From: Sphingobacteriales bacterium
GTDB lineage: Bacteria; Bacteroidota; Bacteroidia; Chitinophagales; JADIYW01
NCBI GenBank assembly: GCA_016719635.1
Contig: JADJYT010000003.1
Span: 62,001-126,000 of the forward strand
Direction of reading: 5' to 3'
DNA length: 64,000 nt
Shown: positions 29,047 to 38,975 of the stretch, piece by piece
Layout of the letters: every line of letters starts with the position of its first letter
Position numbering within the stretch: position 1 is the stretch's first letter
Program-made: the position numbers and the translations under genes
The notes under the pieces: generated by a model
The model's input: the letters and a program-made list of their open reading frames with translations, nothing else
Database searches by the model: none
What the model was told of the DNA's origin: nothing

Positions 29047-31179
29047 ATGACATTCAATATACATACACAGACTGTAGCGTACAGTGCGGGACGAACAGTT
29101 ACCATTGAAACAGGAAAATTAGCCCGCCAGGCAGACGGAGCAGTAGTTGTTCGTTGCGGCAACTGCATGATTCTGGCTACGGCAGTAGCTGCAGAAGAAG
29201 CCAAAGAAGGCATCGACTTTTTTCCACTAACCGTAGAATACCAGGAAAAATTTGCTTCTGCCGGACGTATTCCGGGGAGTTTTCACCGCCGCGAAGGCCG
29301 TGCCAGCGATTATGAAGTGTTGATCTGCCGGTTGGTGGACAGAGCCATACGCCCTATGTTTGCCGACAACTTCAAAAACGATACACAGGTTTTACTTTAT
29401 TTGATATCTGCTGACGAAACGGTGGAACCGGATTCACTGGCAGGTCTGGCAGCTTCCGCTGCATTAAGCATTTCCTCCATTCCGTTCTTAGTGCCGATTT
29501 CAGAAGTTCGTGTCACTAAAATTGACGGGAAATTTGTTGTAAACCCTACTCCTGCTGAAGCGGAAAAGGCAGAATTGAATATCATATTGGCCGGAACCAT
29601 CGACAACATCCTGATGGTGGAAGGCGAAGCCAAAGAAGCCAGCGAAGAAGATCTGATCGAAGCGATAAAGGTGGGGCATGAAGTGATCATCAAGCAATGT
29701 AATGCTCAGATCGAATTAAAAGAAAAATGTGGCAAACCTAAACGGGAAGTGGCGGCTCCGGAAGAGGATGAAATACTGAAACAAAAAATCAAAGATTTCG
29801 CTGAAGAAAGCATCAAGGCAATCGCCTTATCTGCGATGGGTAAACACGAACGAAAGGCTGCATTGAAAGAAATCAAGGCAGAGTTCATGGCTGCCTATCC
29901 GGAAGAAGAACTCGAAATCTTCAACCAGGAATTATTTAACCGCTACTACAGCAAACTGGAAAAGACAACCATCCGTAACTGTGTCTTGAATGAGCGTATC
30001 CGATTAGACGGCAGAAAGACGGATGAAATCCGTCCGCTGGCAATGGAAGTGGATGTACTGCCATCCCCGCATGGTTCTGCTTTATTTACACGTGGTGAAA
30101 CACAGTCACTGACAACAGTGACACTGGGTTCCAAGACAGACGAACAGATGATTGACAAGGCGGAAGAACTGTCCTTCAGTAAATTCTTACTGCATTATAA
30201 TTTCCCGCCATTCTCTACCGGCGAAGTGAAAATGCTTCGGGGTACTTCCAGGCGTGAAGTAGGACACGGAAACCTGGCCATGCGTTCCTTGAAGCAAATG
30301 CTGCCGGGTGAAGACGAAAATCCATACACCATCCGTGTTGTATCTGATATATTGGAATCAAACGGCTCCTCATCCATGGCTACGGTTTGCGCAGGCTCAC
30401 TGGCACTGATGGATGCGGGTATTCCGTTTAAAAAGCATGTTTCAGGTATCGCTATGGGTATGATTGCAGAAGACGGCAAATACGCCATCTTATCCGACAT
30501 TCTTGGTGATGAAGACCATTTAGGCGATATGGACTTTAAAGTAACCGGTACCAGAGATGGTATCTGCGGTGTGCAGATGGACTTAAAGGTAGACGGACTT
30601 TCATTTGAAGTGCTTTCAGAAGCGTTGAATCAGGCAAAGAGAGGCCGCTTACATATCCTTAGTGCGATGGAACAATGCATGCCGTCTTACAGACCGGATT
30701 TAAAACCTCATACACCCAGAGCGGAAAGCATCAATATTCCGAAAGAATTTATCGGAGCAGTTATCGGGCCCGGTGGAAAAATCATCCAGGATATTCAGGA
30801 AAAAACGAATACCATCATTACCATAGAGGAAAATAAAGAAAGAGGCATAGGCAAAGTAACCGTATTATCTAATAACAAGGATAATATGAAAGCAGCCTGG
30901 AGTAGAATTAATGCTATCGTAGCAGTTCCCGAAATAGGTGCGGAATACGAAGCGGAGGTGAAATCCATTATGCCATACGGTGCATTCGTGGAATTTATGC
31001 CTGGAAAACAAGGTTTATTACATATCTCTGAAGTTTCTCATGCCCGTCTGGATACGCTGGAAGGTGTATTAAGCGAAGGTGAGAAGATACAGGTCAAATT
31101 ACTGGATATCGATACCAAGAGCGGTAAATTCAAACTGAGCCGCAAAGTTTTATTGCCAAAACCGGAAAAACAGTCCTAA
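29047..31179 (+). CDS. pnp: Polynucleotide phosphorylase
   Basis: The 710-residue 3'-5' phosphorolytic exoribonuclease carries out mRNA turnover and tail synthesis. The first RNase PH domain lies at about 10-145 (SAGRIPGSFHRREGRASDYE) with a helical linker, and the second at about 310-540 (GSALFTRGETQSLTTVTLGS, FPPFSTGEV, RREVGHGNLAMRSL). A KH domain follows (FIGAVIGPGGKIIQDIQ, about 570), then an S1 domain (EAEVKSIMPYGAFVEFMPG). It is intact and in its conserved place after rpsO. Confidence 0.97.
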   Translation: MTFNIHTQTVAYSAGRTVTIETGKLARQADGAVVVRCGNCMILATAVAAEEAKEGIDFFPLTVEYQEKFASAGRIPGSFHRREGRASDYEVLICRLVDRAIRPMFADNFKNDTQVLLYLISADETVEPDSLAGLAASAALSISSIPFLVPISEVRVTKIDGKFVVNPTPAEAEKAELNIILAGTIDNILMVEGEAKEASEEDLIEAIKVGHEVIIKQCNAQIELKEKCGKPKREVAAPEEDEILKQKIKDFAEESIKAIALSAMGKHERKAALKEIKAEFMAAYPEEELEIFNQELFNRYYSKLEKTTIRNCVLNERIRLDGRKTDEIRPLAMEVDVLPSPHGSALFTRGETQSLTTVTLGSKTDEQMIDKAEELSFSKFLLHYNFPPFSTGEVKMLRGTSRREVGHGNLAMRSLKQMLPGEDENPYTIRVVSDILESNGSSSMATVCAGSLALMDAGIPFKKHVSGIAMGMIAEDGKYAILSDILGDEDHLGDMDFKVTGTRDGICGVQMDLKVDGLSFEVLSEALNQAKRGRLHILSAMEQCMPSYRPDLKPHTPRAESINIPKEFIGAVIGPGGKIIQDIQEKTNTIITIEENKERGIGKVTVLSNNKDNMKAAWSRINAIVAVPEIGAEYEAEVKSIMPYGAFVEFMPGKQGLLHISEVSHARLDTLEGVLSEGEKIQVKLLDIDTKSGKFKLSRKVLLPKPEKQS

Positions 31180-31418
31180 ACTGTACGAATCGACATTAAG
31201 GCAGTAGAATTCTATAGTTTTTACTTTGTAAATACCTGAAAGTTGGTATTTGTGCTAAATTTTGTTAAATAATTGAAACTATTTCTCCTAATTTAACGTA
31301 TCTTGTTTAGAACTATTGAATGCTGCTTATGACATTTCTATACAAAAAGCAATCTTTATTTTGTTGTTGGGTGGTCGTAATGGCAGCATGTGTATTTGTA
31401 TACCCCTAAAAACTACAC

Positions 31419-32285
31419 ATGAAACAGCTAAAAATTACCACCAAGATCACCTCCAGGGACAGCTTCTCCATAGACAAGTACCTGAGTGAGATTTCCAAAC
31501 TTCCGATGATGTCGGAAGAAGAAGAAGTGGAAGTTGCCAAACGCATCCGGGAAGGTGATGTGTCCGCCATGGACAAATTGATCCAGTCCAATCTTCGCTT
31601 TGTGGTCTCTGTGGCCAAACAATACCAGAATCAGGGACTTGCATTGAACGACCTTATCAACGAAGGCAATATCGGGTTGATAAAAGCTGCCACCAAATTT
31701 GACGAAACCAAAGGATTTAAATTTATCTCTTACGCGGTATGGTGGATTCGCCAATCCATTCTGCAGGCATTGATTGAACAACCGAGGGTGGTTCGTCTGC
31801 CGATGAACAAAGCTACCATTTACAATAAAATACAACGTGCCATTGTTGACTTTGAACAAAAAAATCAGCGGGAACCATCCAATGACGAGCTGGCTGAACT
31901 GTTGGACATGAAGGCTGACGAACTGGCCTTACTACGTGCAACGCTGACGTTCCATATATCGGTGGATTCCCCATTGGGAGAGGATGACGATACCACCAGC
32001 CTGGATATGATGACCGATAATTCGATGGCCACACCGGACAGGAATCTGATCGATGAATCGCTGCACGATGAGTTGGAACATGCCCTTCAGGCACTATCAG
32101 ACAGGGAGGTGGAAATTGTAAAATACTATTTCGGCCTGAACGAATTCAACCAATCCTACAGTCTCGATGAAATAGGTATCAAAATGAACCTCACCCGCGA
32201 ACGTGTAAGGCAACTGAAAGATAAAGCCATCCGAAAGATGCGCCGGTTTGCCATCACCAAAGAACTGAAGTCTTACCTGAATTAA
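31419..32285 (+). CDS. rpoD: Primary RNA polymerase sigma factor
   Basis: The 288-residue sigma-70 protein is of the short Bacteroidota primary type, lacking region 1.1. Region 1.2 is DSFSIDKYLSEISKLPMMSE, region 2 includes DLINEGNIGLIKAATKFDE, KFISYAVWWIRQSI and LQALIEQPRVVRLP, and region 4 ends with YSLDEIGIKMNLTRERVRQL. The length and region 1.2 favour RpoD/SigA over an alternative factor. It should recognise the TTG/TAnnTTTG promoters noted in this window. A 239-base gap upstream has no other gene. Confidence 0.95.
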   Translation: MKQLKITTKITSRDSFSIDKYLSEISKLPMMSEEEEVEVAKRIREGDVSAMDKLIQSNLRFVVSVAKQYQNQGLALNDLINEGNIGLIKAATKFDETKGFKFISYAVWWIRQSILQALIEQPRVVRLPMNKATIYNKIQRAIVDFEQKNQREPSNDELAELLDMKADELALLRATLTFHISVDSPLGEDDDTTSLDMMTDNSMATPDRNLIDESLHDELEHALQALSDREVEIVKYYFGLNEFNQSYSLDEIGIKMNLTRERVRQLKDKAIRKMRRFAITKELKSYLN

Positions 32286-32320
32286 GGTATAATAATAACA
32301 AAATATACAATAGATACTTG

Positions 32321-33106
32321 ATGGAAATTAAACGGACAGGTAAGTTCCATATAGTGAATAATATCGGTGAAATACAAAATTCCAGTATAATTCCAATCCA
32401 GCAAAGTGAATATAAAACGGTATTGGATGAGATCAAAAATGAAATTCTTTCCCATTTCAAAAATAATGTTCACAGCATTTATATAAGAGGAAGTGTTGCT
32501 AAAGGTATTGCCATTCCATTTGTTTCAGATATGGATTTCGTCGTTTTATTAAAAAATAAAGCTGTAAATATTGATGATTTTGAAATTATAACAGATGAAA
32601 AGATCAGAACAAAATACCATTTTGTAAATGGCATTGAATTCTTCTTCATAACACAAGATGATGTATCAGACAGTAAAATTCAGTTTTTATTAAAGACACA
32701 ATGTGGTTGTATCTTCGGCAATAATATTATTGAAAAAATCAGGAATTTTAAAATAGGGAAAGATGCCTATTCTCATTCCGGTGATTTTAATAAAGATGTA
32801 CAAAACATTACTGAAGAATTAAAAACGGAGGAAAATGAGGATGAAATCAAATCTATCTGCTCCTGGATAATGAAAAGAATAATCAGAACTTCTTTTGAGA
32901 CGGTGATGATTAAAGACAACAGCTACACCAGAGATTTATACCTGAATTATGAGGTATTTTGCAAATATCATCCCAATAAAGAAATGGAGATGAGAAAAGC
33001 ATTGTTATTAGCTATAAATCCAACGAATAACAAAGCAGAAATTACAAGTACCATCAATGGCTTATTTGATTACATACAAAATGAAATAAATAAAAAGTGC
33101 ATTTAA
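32321..33106 (+). CDS. Nucleotidyltransferase-fold protein
   Basis: The start at ATG 32321 gives 261 residues. The segment VHSIYIRGSVAKGIAIPF then SDMDFVVLL is the pol-beta superfamily signature (GS-x(9-12)-DxD), so it should bind NTP and metal. The remaining two thirds are helical, with a lone nucleotidyltransferase domain plus a KNTase-like helical tail. Such proteins include aminoglycoside nucleotidyltransferase-like and MNT-type enzymes, but no HEPN partner gene is adjacent. The base composition is more AT-rich than its neighbours, hinting at acquisition. The function is unknown. Confidence 0.7.
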   Translation: MEIKRTGKFHIVNNIGEIQNSSIIPIQQSEYKTVLDEIKNEILSHFKNNVHSIYIRGSVAKGIAIPFVSDMDFVVLLKNKAVNIDDFEIITDEKIRTKYHFVNGIEFFFITQDDVSDSKIQFLLKTQCGCIFGNNIIEKIRNFKIGKDAYSHSGDFNKDVQNITEELKTEENEDEIKSICSWIMKRIIRTSFETVMIKDNSYTRDLYLNYEVFCKYHPNKEMEMRKALLLAINPTNNKAEITSTINGLFDYIQNEINKKCI

Positions 33107-33171
33107 ATAAATTTCCTCATAAGTGCAAAAGAACCTGTAACTAATAACAAATAACTTTTTATCTTTAATGC

Positions 33172-33828
33172 ATGAATAAACCCATCATTGCTCCTTCTGT
33201 GCTGTCGGCTGATTTTGCCCACTTACAAAAAGACTTTGAATTTCTAAATGACAGTGCAGCCGAATTCATCCACATTGATGTGATGGATGGTGTTTTCGTT
33301 CCAAACATCTCCTTCGGATTTCCCGTCATACAAGCGATGCGACCGCTAACGTCCAAAACATTTGACGTGCATCTGATGATTGTGGAGCCTGACAAATACG
33401 TGGATGCATTTAAAGATGCGGGTGCTGAAATTTTGTCGGTACATATAGAAGCCTGTACACATCTTCACCGCACTATACAGAAAATTCACAGTTCGGGCAT
33501 GAAAGCAGGCGTCGCGGTCAATCCGCATACCTCCATATCTTTGCTGGAAGATACCATCCGGGATATTGACCTGATATGTCTGATGAGCGTCAACCCGGGA
33601 TTTGGCGGTCAGCAATTCATTGAAAATACCTACGAAAAGATATCGAGACTGAAAGACCTCATCACAAAAAGAAACTCCAGCGCATTAATAGAAATTGACG
33701 GAGGCGTATCGCTGCAGAATGCCCGGAAATTAGTGGAATGCGGAGCGGATGTCCTGGTGGCCGGCAATGCCGTATTCCGTTCAGAGTTTCCGGTACAAAC
33801 GATTCACACCTTAAAAAATATAGTGTAA
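33172..33828 (+). CDS. rpe: Ribulose-phosphate 3-epimerase
   Basis: The 218-residue TIM barrel interconverts ribulose 5-phosphate and xylulose 5-phosphate in the pentose phosphate pathway. Diagnostic segments are APSVLSADFAHLQKD, FIHIDVMDGVFVPNISFG (metal His and catalytic Asp), HLMIVEPDKY, the LMSVNPGFGGQQFI loop, and IEIDGGV near the end with VLVAGNAVF. It is intact, with ATG at 33172. The gene stands 21 bases before the TonB-dependent receptor. Confidence 0.96.
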   Translation: MNKPIIAPSVLSADFAHLQKDFEFLNDSAAEFIHIDVMDGVFVPNISFGFPVIQAMRPLTSKTFDVHLMIVEPDKYVDAFKDAGAEILSVHIEACTHLHRTIQKIHSSGMKAGVAVNPHTSISLLEDTIRDIDLICLMSVNPGFGGQQFIENTYEKISRLKDLITKRNSSALIEIDGGVSLQNARKLVECGADVLVAGNAVFRSEFPVQTIHTLKNIV

Positions 33829-33849
33829 CGGTTTCCGTTAATAGAAAGA

Positions 33850-36357
33850 ATGCTGTCCAAAATTTCCATATCTGTTTTATGCTCGCTGTTCTATTTTTCA
33901 ATACATGCCCAGGTAAGTCTGGTGCTGAAAGGAAAGATTACAGATGCAAATGATAATCCTGTTTCCAACGTATCCGTATTGCAGTCGGGCACCAATAACG
34001 GAACCACATCCAACAGCAAAGGTTTCTACTCCATAAAACTGGAATACGAAGACTCCTGTGTGGTGGAATTCAGCAGTGTAGATTTAGGCAGAAAATATAT
34101 TGTCTTATATCCGACCAATAAGGTGAGCGTCTTTAAAGACATTCAGTTTCCTTCGAATGCAACCCTTATTGACACCGTAGAGATAAAAGCCAGCAGAAGC
34201 AAAGTCGGTGAATCCGTCATCAATGCGAAAAGTGCCGAGTATTTTCCCAACCCCACCGGCGATATCGGCACGCTTATCAAGACAATGGGACAGGGCGTAC
34301 AATCCAACAATGAACTTTCCGGACAATATAACGTCCGCGGCGGAAATTATGACGAGAATCTGGTGTATGTGAACGATTTTGAGATATACCGGCCTTTCCT
34401 TATTTCCAGCGGACAGCAGGAGGGATTGAGTTTTGCAAACCTTGATTTGACGGATAAGCTCACCTTTTCCGGAGGCGGCTTTGAATCGAAATACGGCGAT
34501 AAAATGTCGTCTGTACTCAATATCAAATACAAATCTCCCACTACGTTCAAAGGCTCTGTGATGGCCAGTTTATTGGGAGTAACCGCCCATGTGGAAGGTG
34601 CGACCAAAAATGAGAAGTTTACCTACCTGATTGGCACACGATTCAAATCCAACGGATATCTGCTGGGAAGTCTTGATAAAAAGGGGGAATACAACCCCAA
34701 CTTCTTCGACCTGCAATCCGATTTTCATATTAAGCCATCTGTAAAACACGACATTGAAATTTTAGTGAATCACTCATTCAATGATTTTAAGTTTGTGCCG
34801 GTGACACAGGAAACACGGGCGGGAACCTTCGATAAGCTGATTCGTTTTCTGGTAGATTTTGACGGAAATGAGAAAGACCGTTTTGACAATACCATGGTGG
34901 GTCTTTCGTACAAATTCATTCCCAATACCAAACTCAGTTTAAAATTCATGTCGTCGTTCTGGAAGATGCGTGAAAGTGAAACGTTCAACATTACCGGCTA
35001 CTACTCCCTCGATGAGATAGAAATCGATCCGGAAAGTGACAACTTCGGGAACGTAAGAGCAAACCTCGGAATCGGCACCTTTCAGGATTGGGCAAGAAAT
35101 AAATTAGATGCCATTGTCACCAACTTTACCCACACGGGTAAATACAACATCAGGGAAAAACATTTACTGGAATGGGGTTCCACTTTTCAGTACGAGAAAA
35201 TCAACGACCAGTTGAGTGAGTGGCAGCGCATAGACTCATCCGGATATTCTATCCCTAACAATGGTTCTGGCATCGTGTTTCCTTATCGTTTAAAATCTGA
35301 AAATAATTTAAACTCTTTCCGTGTGCATGGCTATTTTCAGGATACCTGGAATATCATCAACCGAGATTCCACTACCTTGATACTTACCGCCGGTATCCGT
35401 TATAATTTCTGGAATATCAACAGAGAATTTCTGGTCAGTCCGCGAGTGCAGCTGGCTTATCACCCAAAATTAAAAGGCGACGTCACGTTCCGTTTAGCCG
35501 GCGGAATGTATGTACAGCCCCCTTTCTACCGGGAGATGCGCGGTTTTGACGGTGCCATCAACAGAAACCTGAAAGCGCAACAGTCGTATCATGTTGTGCT
35601 GGGTGCCGATTATAATTTCAGGATTAAAAAACGTCCTTTCAAACTAACCGTTGAAACCTATTACAAATATTTACGCAACCTGAACCCTTATGAGATTTCA
35701 GATGTGCGTATCCGTTATTTTGCTCAAAACAACGCCGTAGGTTATGCCGCAGGTTTTGACATTCGCTTGTTCGGCGAAATGATAAAGGGAGCAGATTCCT
35801 GGATTACAATTTCCTATCTAAGCACCAAAGAGAACCTGAAAAATGATTCTTACCTCACCTACCGGGATAGTACGGGAGCTATATTCAATTCACCGACTCA
35901 AAGCCCCAATCCCATAACAGATACTTTGACCAATTTCCCGGGAAATATACGTCGTCCAACGGACCAGGCATTGTTTGTCAGCTTATATTTTCAGGATTAT
36001 CTGGAAAAATACAAACGCTTCAAGGTACATTTAAATCTGGTTATCGGTACCGGATTGCCGTTTGGCCCTCCGGATCGGGAAAGGTATAAGGATGTATTGA
36101 AAGCGCCTCCTTACCGGCGTCTGGATATCGGATTTTCCGCATTATTGCTCAGCGGAGAAAGACGTGCCGTAAAGAAACCCAACAGCTTTGGAAGTAAATT
36201 CGATAAAATCTGGTTTAGTTTTGAAGTCTTCAATATTTTAGGCATTCGCAATACACTCTCCCACCGCTGGATAAAAGATACGGACAACCAACTTTGGGCG
36301 ATTCCGAATTACCTGACCTCAAGAAGATTTAATGCAAAGCTGCAAATCACCTGGTAG
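33850..36357 (+). CDS. TonB-dependent receptor
   Basis: The 835-residue outer-membrane protein has a signal peptide (LSKISISVLCSLFYFSIHAQ), a carboxypeptidase-regulatory-like domain (KGKITDANDNPVSNVSVLQ, about 25-105), a plug domain (GQYNVRGGNYDENLVYVND), and a 22-strand-type barrel ending LTSRRFNAKLQITW with terminal aromatic Trp. There is no SusD-like partner next to it, so uptake of a metal complex or small ligand is as likely as a glycan. It is divergent in role from its neighbours and convergent with pgk, separated by only 2 bases. Confidence 0.92.
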   Translation: MLSKISISVLCSLFYFSIHAQVSLVLKGKITDANDNPVSNVSVLQSGTNNGTTSNSKGFYSIKLEYEDSCVVEFSSVDLGRKYIVLYPTNKVSVFKDIQFPSNATLIDTVEIKASRSKVGESVINAKSAEYFPNPTGDIGTLIKTMGQGVQSNNELSGQYNVRGGNYDENLVYVNDFEIYRPFLISSGQQEGLSFANLDLTDKLTFSGGGFESKYGDKMSSVLNIKYKSPTTFKGSVMASLLGVTAHVEGATKNEKFTYLIGTRFKSNGYLLGSLDKKGEYNPNFFDLQSDFHIKPSVKHDIEILVNHSFNDFKFVPVTQETRAGTFDKLIRFLVDFDGNEKDRFDNTMVGLSYKFIPNTKLSLKFMSSFWKMRESETFNITGYYSLDEIEIDPESDNFGNVRANLGIGTFQDWARNKLDAIVTNFTHTGKYNIREKHLLEWGSTFQYEKINDQLSEWQRIDSSGYSIPNNGSGIVFPYRLKSENNLNSFRVHGYFQDTWNIINRDSTTLILTAGIRYNFWNINREFLVSPRVQLAYHPKLKGDVTFRLAGGMYVQPPFYREMRGFDGAINRNLKAQQSYHVVLGADYNFRIKKRPFKLTVETYYKYLRNLNPYEISDVRIRYFAQNNAVGYAAGFDIRLFGEMIKGADSWITISYLSTKENLKNDSYLTYRDSTGAIFNSPTQSPNPITDTLTNFPGNIRRPTDQALFVSLYFQDYLEKYKRFKVHLNLVIGTGLPFGPPDRERYKDVLKAPPYRRLDIGFSALLLSGERRAVKKPNSFGSKFDKIWFSFEVFNILGIRNTLSHRWIKDTDNQLWAIPNYLTSRRFNAKLQITW

Positions 36358-36359
36358 CA

Positions 36360-37571
36360 TTATAACAATGCTGCTACTCCCGGCAATGTTTTTCCTTCAA
36401 AGAATTCCAATAAGGCTCCGCCGCCGGTAGAGACATAGCTAACCTTATCCGCGAGGTTAAATTTATTGACAGCCGCCACGCTGTCGCCGCCGCCCACCAG
36501 GCTGAATGCACCTTCCTGAGTGGCATGTGCGACAGCCACCGCTATACTTTTGGTACCGTTTTGGAAATTATCCATTTCAAAAACACCCATCGGGCCGTTC
36601 CATAAAATCGTTCTGGAGTTTCTTATCACCTTCTCAAATGCCAAAATCGCCTCGTGGCCGATATCAAGCCCCATCCAGCCATCCGGAATAGACATGTTGT
36701 TCGCTATCTGTATATTTGCAATGTTATCGAACTTATCGGCAATGACTGAATCAATCGGCAATAATATTGACACCCCTTTTTCTTTGGCACGTTTAAGCAC
36801 TTCAACAGCCGTATCGAGTTTATCCTCTTCTACCAGCGAGTTGCCGATTTTACCGCCCTGTGCTTTGCAGAAAGTGTAGGCCATTCCACCACCGATAATG
36901 ATGTTATCAGCAATGTTTAATAGATTTTCGATGATTAAAATTTTATCTGAAACCTTGGCGCCGCCCAAAATGGCTGTAAACGGCTTTTCCGCCTTATTCA
37001 GCACCCTGTCTGCATTCGCAACTTCAGCCGCCATCAGGTATCCAAAGCATTTATTTTCATTTGAAAAATGACGGGCAACAATGGTTGTACTGGCATGGGC
37101 ACGGTGTGCCGATCCGAAAGCATCATTAACATATACATCTCCGTGTTGTGAAAGCTTCACGGCAAATGCATCATCTCCTTTCTCCTCTTCTTTGTGAAAA
37201 CGTGTATTTTCCAGCAACAATATTTCCCCTTTCGTCAGGGATGAAGACAACCTTCTGCTTTCCTCACCGATACAGTCGTCTGCAAATTTCACATTCCTGT
37301 TTAATAAATCTGACAGATGCGATACAATATGTTTTAAGGTGAATTTTCCCACATCAATCGTTCCGTCATCCTTTAATTTTTTGAGTGGACGTCCGAGATG
37401 GGACATCAATACCACACTTCCGCCGTCATTTAAAATTTTACGGATAGTCGGCAATGCCGCCTTAATACGTGTGTCATCGGTGATAGCATAATTTTTATCA
37501 AATGGTACGTTAAAATCAACACGGATTAGAGCGCGTTTATTGTCAAAATTGGTGGAATCTACTGTTTGCAT
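36360..37571 (-). CDS. pgk: Phosphoglycerate kinase
   Basis: The 403-residue glycolytic enzyme transfers phosphate from 1,3-bisphosphoglycerate to ADP. The N-terminal signature is KRALIRVDFNVPFDK, with VLMSHLGRP, LLENTRFHKEEEKGD and DAFGSAHRAHAST. The ADP side has GGAKVSDKI and the GGGDSVAAVNKF loop. The start at ATG 37571 fits family length. Together with gap just upstream it forms a gap-pgk pair, with a palindromic repeat between them. Confidence 0.97.
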   Translation of the reverse strand: MQTVDSTNFDNKRALIRVDFNVPFDKNYAITDDTRIKAALPTIRKILNDGGSVVLMSHLGRPLKKLKDDGTIDVGKFTLKHIVSHLSDLLNRNVKFADDCIGEESRRLSSSLTKGEILLLENTRFHKEEEKGDDAFAVKLSQHGDVYVNDAFGSAHRAHASTTIVARHFSNENKCFGYLMAAEVANADRVLNKAEKPFTAILGGAKVSDKILIIENLLNIADNIIIGGGMAYTFCKAQGGKIGNSLVEEDKLDTAVEVLKRAKEKGVSILLPIDSVIADKFDNIANIQIANNMSIPDGWMGLDIGHEAILAFEKVIRNSRTILWNGPMGVFEMDNFQNGTKSIAVAVAHATQEGAFSLVGGGDSVAAVNKFNLADKVSYVSTGGGALLEFFEGKTLPGVAALL

Positions 37572-37629
37572 GAAAGTGAGGTATTATTTGTTATTAGTGC
37601 TATAAAATTAGGAAAAAATAATAACAGTG

Positions 37630-37662
37630 CCACCTCGAGGGTGGGGGCCACCCTCGAGGTGG
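37630..37662. repeat. Perfect CCACCTCGAGGGTGG inverted repeat
   Basis: Two 15-base arms, CCACCTCGAGGGTGG and its complement, flank a GGG loop directly after the gap stop codon. Single arms of the same sequence occur at 24791 and 24925. It may serve as the gap terminator or attenuate gap-pgk read-through. Confidence 0.8.
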
Positions 37663-37663
37663 G

Positions 37664-38665
37664 TTAGAATGCCGCTACTTTCTCCACCAGTTCCGCCAAA
37701 CGGCTGGCGTATCCATATTCATTATCATACCAGCCAACAATCTTTACCAAATTATCTACCTGCTGTGTTAGACCTGCGTCAAATATACAGGAATATGGAG
37801 AATGAATGATATCGGAGGAAACAATGGGATCTTCCGTGTAAGCTAATATATTTTTCATGGCACCACAAGCGGCATAGTTAAACGCCCTAATGAATTCTTC
37901 ACCCGAAGCCGGCTTTTCTAAAGAGCAATATAACTCCGTCAATGAACCCACGATAACAGGAACACGAACAGCACCTCCCTTAATCTTCCCTTTTATTTCA
38001 GGAATCACCCATTCCAGTGCTTTATTGGCATTGGAGCTGGTTGGTACTATATTTTGTGCCGCTGCCCTTGCCCTGCGAAAATCAGAACCATGGATACTGT
38101 CGTGAAGCTTCTGGTCGCCGGTATAAGCATGAATGGTATTCATGATGGCATGCTGCAGTCCGAAATTATCCAGTATCACTTTTACCATGGGCGCCAGGCA
38201 GTTAGTTGTACAAGAGGCATTAGAAAGTATGGTATCCTCGTTCGACAGGAGATTATCATTGATTCCCAACACGATTGTCTTAACCTCCTTATCAGCCGGT
38301 GAAGAGATGACAACCTTCCTGGCACCGGCATCAATATGTTCCTGCAGTCTGACCCGGTCGCGGAACCTGCCGCTGCATTCAATCACGATATCGATATCCA
38401 GCTCTTTCCATGGTAAATCCTTGGACTGCGCTATCGAGGTGCTGATGATTTCCTTGCCTTCCACAAAAAGCTGATCTTCTTTTGCAGTAATTTGTCTATC
38501 CCATTTTCCCTGAGCGGTGTCGTGTTTCAGCAAATACACCAGCGCATCATTGGGTGCAATATCGTTAATGGCTACGATATCCACATTACCCTTATCAAAT
38601 AAGATTTGAAATACCAGCCGGCCTATCCGTCCTAATCCGTTAACTGCAATTCTTGGTTTTGGCAT
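37664..38665 (-). CDS. gap: Glyceraldehyde-3-phosphate dehydrogenase
   Basis: The 333-residue NAD-dependent enzyme of glycolysis starts with the Rossmann signature AVNGLGRIGRLVFQIL. The active-site Cys lies in SNASCTTNCLAPM (about residue 152), followed by HAYTGDQKL, RRARAAAQNIVPTS and the final DNEYGYASRLAELV. All key segments are present. It lies 92 bases upstream of pgk on the same strand. Confidence 0.97.
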   Translation of the reverse strand: MPKPRIAVNGLGRIGRLVFQILFDKGNVDIVAINDIAPNDALVYLLKHDTAQGKWDRQITAKEDQLFVEGKEIISTSIAQSKDLPWKELDIDIVIECSGRFRDRVRLQEHIDAGARKVVISSPADKEVKTIVLGINDNLLSNEDTILSNASCTTNCLAPMVKVILDNFGLQHAIMNTIHAYTGDQKLHDSIHGSDFRRARAAAQNIVPTSSNANKALEWVIPEIKGKIKGGAVRVPVIVGSLTELYCSLEKPASGEEFIRAFNYAACGAMKNILAYTEDPIVSSDIIHSPYSCIFDAGLTQQVDNLVKIVGWYDNEYGYASRLAELVEKVAAF

Positions 38666-38733
38666 ATTTTTCTAATTAAAATCCAAAGTAAGTCAGAATT
38701 AATGATTTGACAAAACAAATATCGGTGATGGTA

Positions 38734-38764
38734 TTGTAAAAAATGGAAAAGGTTTCTATATTTG
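38734..38764 (+). promoter_or_regulatory. tRNA-Glu promoter
   Basis: The -33 TTG at 38734-38736 and -7 TATATTTG at 38757-38764 have a 20-base spacer, 18 bases before the mature tRNA 5' end. Confidence 0.8.
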
Positions 38765-38782
38765 CACTCGCTTTTAGAGAAC

Positions 38783-38857
38783 GGCCCGTTCGTCTAGGGG
38801 TTAGGACAGGAGATTTTCATTCTTCAAACAGGGGTTCGATTCCCCTACGGGCTACCA
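38783..38857 (+). tRNA. tRNA-Glu(UUC)
   Basis: The 75-base cloverleaf includes an encoded CCA. The acceptor pairs GGCCCGT with ACGGGCT, the anticodon loop TTTTCAT gives anticodon TTC, and the T loop is TTCGATT. CCA is encoded here but not in the tRNA-Ser of this window. Confidence 0.93.
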
Positions 38858-38861
38858 AAGA

Positions 38862-38889
38862 AAAAGACTTTCATTGCTGAAAGTCTTTT
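38862..38889 (+). terminator. tRNA-Glu terminator
   Basis: AAAAGACTTTCA and TGAAAGTCTTTT form a perfect 12-bp stem with a TTGC loop, starting 5 bases after the tRNA. Confidence 0.85.
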
Positions 38890-38975
38890 CTTTATACACT
38901 GTTTTAATAACTTTTATAATTCGATAACTCGGAAGTGATGAAGTTTGAATAACTTTACAATATAAATTACCCCGT

